This document shows positions 55,658-64,000 of a DNA stretch of 64,000 nt, in pieces. The DNA comes from Amanita rubescens (lineage: Eukaryota; Basidiomycota; Agaricomycetes; Agaricales; Amanitaceae). The stretch covers positions 310,001 through 374,000 of the forward strand of contig WION01000009.1 in the NCBI GenBank assembly GCA_015039365.1. The letters are read 5' to 3'. The position numbers and the translations under genes are program-made. The notes beneath the pieces are model-generated. The model saw only the letters and a program-made list of their open reading frames with translations, was not told the DNA's origin and made no database searches. Numbering within the stretch: the first letter of the stretch is position 1; each line of letters opens with the position of its first letter.

Positions 55658-58600
55658 ATGGATCGTCCGCTGGGCCCTCGCCAGCCAGACAAACGTTATG
55701 CCGCCTACGAATCGATATTCGGAAGACCAGGTGCCACTCATCATCAGGTACAACCTTCTATGCCCCAACCTTCGTTTCCTCTCCAGCAGCAACTTCCTCA
55801 ACATCCATCATTGTACCAATATCAATACTCTCCTGACAGACGTACCTCTTTCGGTTCCAATTATGCTCATTCCACCTACAGTCACGCCAGCTACGGCCCT
55901 CCTCACCAACGACACAACCCATATAATCACCAATCCCAGCACGTGTCTCCCCAATCTCTCTATCCCCCCGCTTCCATCCACTCCAGAGCTCGCTCCGTAG
56001 CAAGCAGTAACCAATCCCCTGGAATAATTATGCCCCAACCTCCAGAACCTCCAGACCGCACTCTCGAGCCCTTGACACGCCAAGGGACTCACTCCCGCCC
56101 AGGCTTATCAGGCGCAGTTCTACTTAAACGACACTGCAGGGTCAACATACACGTCTCCCCCTGCCCTTGCCGAAAACCCATACCACCACCATCCTTCTGG
56201 TGACCCGGGAGCACCTCGGCAGGACCTTCCGAAGCTCAATCTCACACTGGAACAGGATGACAGCAGACTCGGTCTCGATTTTGCTACCACCAATGGTGCC
56301 GGAAGCGACCAAGGAACGGACGAGGATAGTAGTGAACTCCCATGGGCGCGTAAGGATGGCTCAGGTACGTCTTTCTTTCTTTTAGTGAATTCTGCAAGGG
56401 ATCCTAATCGTGCGACCCACAGCTTCCATGATGGCCGGATCACCGCAACGACCCTTGCGAGTAGAGAATGTTGTTTGTCTTTTTTTATCTTCACCCCCAG
56501 ATTAATGAAATAGATGATATCTCTAGACTAATCCTCTACATGTGGACACAACTGCGCTGCGCAATTCTGCCTCAAGCAACTCACCAACTTCCTCGTCTTT
56601 GGCGGACCATTCTAACACGTATGTTGACCCGAATTCCTCTATTCTGTCTAGAAAGTCGTCGGATTCCGCAAGAACGGTTCCTAGACTCCCAGAGCCTCGA
56701 CGACAACGTTCCATGCAGGATCGTTCCATGTCCATGTCCGCTGCATTAACTATCGTGGACTCGAGACGAGGCACACGTATCAGTAGTTCTGCTTTTCAAG
56801 GGGGGCGTGATTCCCCCACATCAACACTCCTCAAATCTCGAAAAGCACCAATTGTCTATCCTGCATTGCTTTCTCGCGTGGCAGAGGCTTTTCGCGAACG
56901 TATACCCCTCAGCGATAGAATCAAAGACGGTCTAACGTATAAAAACGCTTTTGACGGTCGCGACGCTGTCGACAAGATTGCTTATATTATCAAAACTACT
57001 GACCGCAATTTGGCCTTGCTTTTGGGACGCGCATTGGACGCTCAGAAATTTTTTCATGATGTAACTTACGACCATCGGCTACGAGATACTCCGAACGAGT
57101 TGTACCAGTTTCGTACAAGGCTCCCTAGTCCTTTTGTCAGCGGGGACGTAGAAGGAAGCTCCGTGATGGGTAAAGACGCCAGGCCATCCTCTGCCCCGGT
57201 ACAAGGCAATTCCTATAACGAGGTAATCCCTTTGAGTTTCCCTTGACTGTCCGTGCATTTAGCAAGTCTGACATTTACCAGGACGCGGAAGACGCAATAG
57301 CTAGCTTGATCCACCAACCACAGCGTCGACGAGATTCAATTTCATCGGATGATTTCCCTTTGCCCACAGGCGTATTCACCCTCCTCACCGATTGCTACTC
57401 ACCCACGTGCTCAAGGGATCAGCTTTGTTATAGCATCGCGTGTCCCAGAAGGTTGGAACAGCAGTCTAGGCTGAATATGAAGCCTCAGCCTGGTCTGTCC
57501 AAGCAGATGAGCAGGGAGAGTATAACGGACGCCGGGAACGCCAATGTATCCCTCTGGGCAGAGTCCGTTCCATCGGAAATCGTGAATAGTGTTTCTGAAA
57601 CGGAGAAGAAACGTCAGGAAGCCATTAACGAGGTAATCTACACTGAACGCGACTTCGTTCGCGATCTAGAGTACCTTCGCGATGTGAGTGGTTTAGTCCA
57701 GTCCTTCGCCCCAACTTGATTTTTTTTTTTTTTTTTCAGTTTTGGGTGATCCCTCTGAAGGAAAAGGACATTATTCCCAAGGAACGCCGACTCAAGTTTG
57801 TTAATGACGTGTTCTGGAATTATCACGAAATTATTTCTACCAATTTGAAACTTCGAGATGCGCTGGTCAAGCGGCAGAAATCCTATGCTGTGGTGGAAAA
57901 GATTGGGGATGTCTTTATGGAGGCCGTTCAGACCTTTGGTCCAGTTTGTGACGTATGGTTCGAATCAAATATTTGGCAAGTTCGAATTTGAGAAGGAGAA
58001 GAGCTTGAATCCTGCGTTTATGCAGTTTGTGGAGGCACGTAGATTGGCGTCTGTTTCATTTTTTTGCTGATGCGTTGGCAGATTACAGAACGCCTTACAG
58101 AGTCCCGCAAGCTGGAACTGAACGCTTATCTCACCAGGCCAACTGCGCGTCTTGCGCGTTATCCCCTGCTGCTGGGTGCTATACTCAAGTATACGCCAAA
58201 GGACAGTCCTGACAAGACGCTTATTCCGCAAGTGATCGACGCTCTCAAGGAACTACTGACCAAAGTAAATACTGAATCTGGGAAATCCGATAATCGCTTC
58301 CAGCTTGCTCAGCTGAGCGAGCAGCTCTACTACAAACCCTGGTGACGAAGTTGTGCGTTGTCAGCGACGGTTGTGGGAAATTACGTTCTGACGAATTCAA
58401 CAGCAGGATCTACGGCTGATGGAGGAAGGACGCGAGATCGTGTTTAAAGGCTTGTTAAGTAAACGCGACGGCGACTTGCAAGTGTATCTCTTTGACCACG
58501 CGATTCTGTTCACGAAGCCATCTAAAAACAAGCAGAGTGAACAGTATAGAGTATACCGTAAGGTAAAGCATATTGATCCGCTTCGATTCTGCTTCCGCTG

Positions 58601-60395
58601 ACATTTGATAGCCGATACCCCTGGAATTGTTATGCATTTCTGCTTCCGAAGACACATCATCGGAGAATGGTCGGAGAAATCGACAACTTGTGAAGCGGAA
58701 TTCGTTCAATCGAGATAATCGAGGTCTGCCAATGCCTCCCGTCGCCATAAGGACGGAAGGAAAGGGCCAGCATTGGATTAACTTTGTCCATCTCGGTCGC
58801 AAATATTATCAGCTCATGCTCTGGGCCTCTTCCAACTTGTCGCAGAAAAAATGGTTAGAGAATATCTACAAACAGCAACAGATCATGCGCGACCGCAGTT
58901 TGGTATTCGTCACGGTGACGCTTAGTGAAGGTTTTTTCGTTGGGCCAAACAAGGTCAACTGTGCGGCTCCGTTCAGTGAGTATATATAGTTATGTTTTTG
59001 GGGGGTATTGGTGCTGAGTTTGGTGTGTAGATGGCGGTAGACGTATTGCGTACGGAACGAATGACGGCGTCTATGTCTCGGATCTCAAAGACTCGAGCAG
59101 AGAACCGGTTAAAGTCCTGGCGTTGTTGGAGGTGACGCAGATTGACATTTTGGAGGATTACCAACTTTTGATTGCCTTGGCGGGTTCGTTGGTTTTTTTA
59201 ATGTTTTAGAGTGACAGAGTTAACATGTGAACAGAGCGGCAGGTCATCACGTTTCCCCTGGAAGCGTTGGATCCAATAGATCCCATGGCAGGACTCAAAC
59301 GCGCCAAACGTATTTCCAATCATACGTCATTCTTTAAAGCTGGTCACTGCCTTGGCAAAGTGCTTGTTTGCATTGTCAAGTCTAGTCAACTCTCCAGTAC
59401 ATTCAAAACGTTAGAGCCTATAGATCAGAACATCCGCGGACGATCCAAGCCTACATTCCGCAAGCTGTTGCAAGGCGGCAACGATACGTTAAAGTTGTTT
59501 AGAGTATGTATCTCATCATTTATGTGGGCGGACCTTGACGCACTGTTGGCAGGAGTTTTATATTCCAGTAGAGTCGACATCGATACACTTTTTAAAGACG
59601 AAGCTTTGTGTTGGTTGCTCGAGAGGGTTCGAGATTGTTGATTTGGAGACGTTGGATACTCAAGGGTTGCTGGATCCAAATGATGAAACGCTTGAATTTG
59701 TACGGAGGCGAGAAAATTTGCGGCCGATGGCGATTTATAGGATTCAAAACGATTTCCTTTTGTGCTATGATGGTAAGTGGATTCGATTGTTTTAAAACGC
59801 ATTGATTGATTTTGTTTTAGAATTTGCGTTTTATGTTAATAAGAGCGGACGACGTTCACGACGAGAATTTATGGTGTACTGGGAGGGCACACCCACAGGG
59901 TTCGGTACGTCTTGATTAGTACATATTATATGGGTGTGGAGTTGATCATCAATTTGGTTGCAGCGCTCCATGAACCCTTTGTTTTGGCTTTTGAGCCGAC
60001 TTTCGTTGAGATTCGGGACATCAACACGGGATCACTAGTGCAAGTAATACAGGGATCAAATCTGCGATTACTGTTTGCGGACGCACCACCCGCGGTTTCC
60101 CATCCAGGGCCTGGCAGTAATGGATACCCTGGTGGATTCGAGTTCGGCGGCTATCAGTCGCCTATAGGCTTCAACGGCCCCAGCCCCAATGGGTACGGTG
60201 GGTACGGTGCTCCAATGCAGCACCCTCAAGGCTACGTGCGTCAGGGGCAAGGATTTGGGAGGGATGAGATACTTGTAGTTTCTGACGACCGGGTGCTGGC
60301 ATTACGGGTAAAGTAGTGGGTAGTAATGTATATGAATATCTTGTTATCTTTAGGTGCATTGTGTACTCTATGGTGCTGCCAAGCCAAGGGTCTGA
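55658..60395 (+). CDS. ROM2: Rho1 guanine-nucleotide exchange factor ROM2 (DEP-RhoGEF-PH-CNH)
   Basis: Rom2 activates Rho1 in the cell-wall-integrity pathway at growth sites. The start MDRPLGPRQPDKRYAAYESI at 55658 opens a disordered Gln/His/Pro/Ser region. A DEP domain follows (YPALLSRVAEAFRERIPLSD ... GRDAVDKIAYII). The RhoGEF domain runs from RQEAINEVIYTERDFVRDLE through LNAYLTRPTARLARYPLLLG. The PH domain is marked by EIVFKGLLSKRDGDLQVYLF, and the CNH domain by IAYGTNDGVYVSDL, RQVITFPLEALDP and PFVLAFEPTFVEIRD. The last exon reads VHCVLYGAAKPRV, TGA 60393-60395. Three extra bases (G in 56084-56086, G at 57944, T at 58340) shift an otherwise intact frame. About fifteen introns are present. 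Confidence 0.92.
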
Positions 60396-60524
60396 TCCGA
60401 ATGAGGTAAACGAAGATCGCAACCCACATTTATTCGCCAATTTTGTCGTTCGTTTTTCCTCCCTTCATCGTTACCCTCCCGACGTTCCCTACTGACCCAC
60501 GGTCCTTACTTTTGCCTCTCTGTC

Positions 60525-62651
60525 ATGAAGTTTCAAATTAGTTTTTTGCTTCTGGCACTACAGCTCAGTGTTGCTATGGCAGACAAGAGGTCCTGGCATG
60601 CACGACAGGCTCACAAACGACAGAACACCTTGTTGACCTCTAGTACCTCATCTCCTCTTGTCCCCGCTGCCGGGACGACCGCAATGACGAAGCCGACTTC
60701 GACTGGGTCTGCTGCTCCTCCCGCATCCACTCCGGGATCCTCTGCACCCGCCGCTTCTATTCCGGCCATGTCGGGAATCACCTCTTCCTCTGTCTACCTT
60801 TCCTATACACCCACCCCTGCAGTTAGCGGCATTCCTCAGCTGAGCCAAATAGCTTCCGGCATGTCTTCTCAGCCGACTAGCACTGTCACCGCGACGTACA
60901 CTCCTGGCGCGAATGCTCCCGTATCCGGTGCTCCGCCTTTGCCTAGTGCTTGTAAGCGTTGAAGCTAGCTTTTCACATTTTTTTTTCCTCATGGGGTTGT
61001 ACTTTATAGTCGTCTTCAAGGTTGCCGACTGGCCGACGCAGGACCGGGTTCCAGATATCAGTCAGTCGTTCTTTTTCTTTTGGGTTTGGAATACTGAATG
61101 TGTTGGCAGGCTCTCCGGAGGTGCAGGAGTGGCTTACTGAGCTTGATGGATTCTATATTCCAGACTTTAGCCCTACCGCTGATGGTTCTTGTTCTGGTGA
61201 TTTAACTGCTGCTGCTCAAGCCGCTGAACGCGGTTGGTGGACTTGCGGTGGTCATACTCGACCGACTGGTAAGTTGTTGTTTTTGTGCAAGTGCATGATG
61301 TGAATGTTATTTTTGGCTAGATATTACTGCTTGTCCTGACAAGCTAACATGGGGTGTTAGGTAAGCGAGTCCCCTTGTGATGTGGCCGGGAAGCCGATGC
61401 TAATGACCTTTTTTTTGTCAAGTTATGATGATGGACCAGCCTGCTTATAGTGAGTACTGGCTTGGTAGTCTCATGCGAGTTTCGCTAATTTGATTCTCTT
61501 TACAGCCCAGTATGTGTGGAGTGCGAACTTTTCCAGGCTACTACGTTGATGCGGTTTAGGACGCTTCTTGATTACTTGAGCACCAAGGATTTGCTTGCGA
61601 CATTCTTCGTTGTTGGATCTCGTGTCATTGAACGGCCGCAGGTTCTGTTGGAGGAATATATGTCTGGCCACGAGATCAGTGTCCATACTTGGTCACATAC
61701 GGTAGGTTGTCTGTGATACAGCCTAGTGGTGTTGTTTATTTAACAATGACATATCAGCCGTTGACAGTCTCTCACCACTGCTCAAGTTGTGGCCGAGTTG
61801 GGCTGGACCCGTAAAGCTATCAAGCATGTCCTTGGCGTAACTCCCACTACCATGCGCCCTCCTTACGGCGACATTGGTCAGTCCGACTGTGACTGAGTTT
61901 CTTTTACTGTTTCTGACTTGTGCGCAGATGACCGCGTTCGAGCGATTTCCTTGGCCATGGGAATGGTACCTATCATCTGGACGAGCACTCCATCTGGTAG
62001 TGATTTTGATACCAACGGTATGATGATGCTCATCGCCACAACTGTGGGGCTCGCTGACTGTTTTTCAAAGATTGGCGAGTCGGTGCTGGTCAAGTCACTG
62101 GTCTCCAATCCTACGCCACTTTTGAGACTATCCTTGCGAACGCTACCACACTTAATACTGGGTGAGCCCGTTTCGAGCGTTGTAGACATCATCCTTACGA
62201 TTTGAAACAAGTTTCATCGTCTTGGAACATGACTTATTCCAAATATCAGTGGACCTTGCCGTAGGATATACGCTTCCTTCTGCTTTGAACCATAATCCTC
62301 CTTTCAACGTAAGCCTTTATCTTTTTGCCCGAAAACTCGCGTTCACGCTTCGCAACGTAGATTATGCCCATTGGCCAGTGCATGAAGATACCCACTGCTG
62401 ATCTCTATATGGAGACCACGACTAACAAATCTTTCCCCTACACCAATCACACTTATGACATCGACGGCACGGGCTCCCCCTCTGTGATCCAAAGCACTGG
62501 TAGCGCAGGCTTCACCCCTACCATTCCTACGTCCTACCGCTCTGTGCCTTGCAGGCCTCGGTATCTTGCTCAATCTGCTATGATACTAGTAGTATATATC
62601 ACTGGGACTATTAGCGTACAAAATTGTCTAATATTCGGATCGGAATGTTGA
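60525..62651 (+). CDS. Secreted chitin deacetylase (carbohydrate esterase family 4)
   Basis: Chitin deacetylases convert nascent wall chitin to chitosan. A signal peptide MKFQISFLLLALQLSVAMA (19 residues) is followed by a Ser/Thr/Pro-rich stalk that should be heavily O-mannosylated. Then comes ADWPTQDRVPD and the CE4 (NodB) domain: SYDDGPA near 61424-61440, LLDYLSTKDLLATFFVVGSR, the HTWSHT zinc histidines, and MRPPYGDIDDRVRAI, followed by VPIIWTST. The domain continues through LFQISVDLAVGYTLPSALNH. About ten introns are present. The C-terminus is unsettled: the open frame ends at 62651, while a one-base shift near 62551 gives a short hydrophobic end GLGILLNLL at 62583, compatible with a GPI signal. 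Confidence 0.85.
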
Positions 62652-62711
62652 TTCTCGCGTGATTAGGTGTTATTGATTTCATCTCGGAGAGTAACTTATC
62701 TCCATATTTTC

Positions 62712-64000
62712 ATGTCTTCCCTCCTGACCACAGTTCGTAACAGTACGCTACTCGTTCCCCCCTCTGTCGCGACGCTAATGGTTTCACAATCGCTCGCCTC
62801 GTAGAATTTCTCGATGCGATAAGATCCGTTAATCCGCCCGGCAAATGGAAAATCCTCGTTATAGACGAACATTCTCAAAGATTGTTACAATCCGTTCTGA
62901 AGCAGTTCGACATCCTGGAGGAGAATGTCACCCGTACGCCCCGATTCTGTCGAACTACCATCGCATCTGTCCTCACCGTTTAACCAACAGTGATAGAATC
63001 CATTTCCAAACGGCGGGACCCGCAACCCGATTTCGAAGCTGTCTACCTGCTTATGCCCACAACTCAGAACGTGGACCGCGTTATCCGAGACTTTGGACAG
63101 CGAAAGCAGTACGCCGCGGCACATCTGTTCTTTATCGAAGGTGGCTCGCGCTCCGCCGGTTCCGAGAAACAGGGCAGGCTAACGGCTTTTAGGATTATCC
63201 GCAACTCTCTTTGAGCGTTTAACCTCATCCTCTGCTGAACCGCATTTGAAAGGGCTGAAGGAGTTGTATATCAATTTCTCAGGTGAGCAACGCGGGAGAA
63301 TTATCACGATTGCTATGATTTACGTTATTGCAGTCCTCGAAGCACAAACATGGTCGATACAGATGCCCGAGCTATTCTTCAGTGCTTACAGCCCACCCAG
63401 GAATGAGCAACAGATCAGGGCTACACGCGTCCGGCTTCTCGAAGATCTCCAATTTGCGAGCAAGATGGTCGGTGTGTCGCTTTCCAGCCTTCTCATCTCT
63501 GCTCATGTCGCGCCTCTCAGATATCAAACCTATGCATAACCCTGAATGAGTTTCCATTTATCCGGTATTATGTTCCTCAGAACCACAAACCTCTCGGCCC
63601 GCTGACGCCTCATGCATCTATTCGAGCTCCTCCGCCGGCGCCCAATAGTGCTCGTTGGAGAACGAACCTGGCGCGAGGCTCTGAGGCCCGGGCATGGGAA
63701 GCAGCAGAAACGGACTATGTCACCAAATTGTTGGCACATATGGTTCAGCAGAACCTCGATGAGCACAAGAAACTAGATCCTGACTTTGCTGTAGGTCGTT
63801 GGATTTCACGAGTTATCATTTCTTCTAACACGATTTGAGCAAGAAAACACCAGAAACGATAAGACCCCGAGGAACGCTGATAATCACCGATCGTTCCATG
63901 GATATGTTTGCGCCCTTTATCCACGAGTTCACTTATCAAGCCATGGCGCATGACTTACTTCCAATAGACAACGGGAAGTATACGTAGGTTTCGCGTCCAA
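62712..64000 (+). CDS. SEC1: Sec1/Munc18-family SNARE regulator (partial, runs off right edge)
   Basis: Sec1 binds assembled syntaxin-SNARE complexes to promote exocyst-guided fusion at the plasma membrane. Exon 1 reads [10 protein letters not shown] from 62712. The next exons give [74 protein letters not shown] and [53 protein letters not shown] and [19 protein letters not shown] follow. The last motif is the family's central block. The gene continues past 64000, with roughly half the expected ~650-700 residues visible. Introns are short and in frame. Confidence 0.92.

Noticed and set aside
57718..57740. Long T tract as a possible terminator or programmed slippage site
   Set aside because: It sits in an intron of ROM2 just before the acceptor and serves as its polypyrimidine tract.
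57951..57970. Second GGTTCGAATC tRNA-like motif
   Set aside because: It lies inside the conserved RhoGEF domain of ROM2 and no acceptor stem can be drawn.
1..64000. CRISPR arrays, bacterial operons, riboswitches and intact transposons
   Set aside because: No regularly spaced repeats, terminal inverted repeats, reverse transcriptase or transposase motifs were seen; gene structure is clearly eukaryotic.

Overview
The window is nuclear DNA of a basidiomycete fungus, most likely an agaricomycete. The genes are compact and many-exon, with GT-AG introns of about 45-60 nt, closely spaced genes and frequent head-to-head pairs. The proteins (PRP40, MMS19, RPF1, RDS3/PHF5A, PAF1, ROM2, SEC1) match fungal orthologues by domain. 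Several lineage-specific families seen in mushroom-forming fungi are also present. All assignments come from reading translated exons and splice sites; no database search was run.

Layout: 1-2446 PRP40 (minus, runs off the left edge); 2785-3162 fragment of an ankyrin-family gene; 4371-6699 decayed Crinkler (CRN) gene; 7531-7880 possible F-box remnant; 7950-9260 orphan coiled-coil gene; 9496-13639 MMS19; 13804-15522 NDUFAF7; 15591-16581 METTL13/EEF1AKMT4-type methyltransferase; 16680-17496 single-pass membrane protein; 17635-18962 RPF1; 19098-21402 CAT2; 21552-24906 PB1 plus five-ZZ protein; 24950-25499 RDS3; 25808-26217 remnant of an agaricomycete hypothetical family; 26355-29175 intact PB1-CRN-NTPase-nuclease gene; 29298-35808 UFD4/TRIP12; 35992-37927 class III aminotransferase; 38311-40541 PSO2/SNM1; 40662-41752 RPS4; 42160-43868 triose-phosphate-translocator family; 44151-45312 SFH5; 45635-46079 RPL43; 46227-47809 PAF1; 47928-49417 xylose-dehydrogenase-like oxidoreductase; 49550-51181 unknown D...ELK family; 51247-52041 TMEM97-like; 52052-53849 TRM82; 53906-55557 orphan Ser/Pro-rich protein; 55658-60395 ROM2; 60525-62651 chitin deacetylase; 62712-64000 SEC1 (runs off the right edge).

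Most of the window is housekeeping. The accessory material is in three patches: 2.8-6.7 kb (ankyrin-family fragment plus broken CRN gene), 25.8-29.2 kb (family remnant plus intact PB1-CRN gene) and 49.5-51.2 kb (candidate nuclease-like family). The most interesting object is the 26355-29175 gene, which carries a PB1 domain in front of a Crinkler header, a P-loop NTPase and a restriction-nuclease-like C-terminus. It lies 1.4 kb beyond the end of another PB1 protein, an NBR1-like multi-ZZ protein.

A technical point affects every gene model. In nine otherwise well-conserved genes I could resolve 19 reading-frame breaks, and every one is a gain of one base. This one-sided pattern looks more like residual long-read insertion errors than pseudogenisation.
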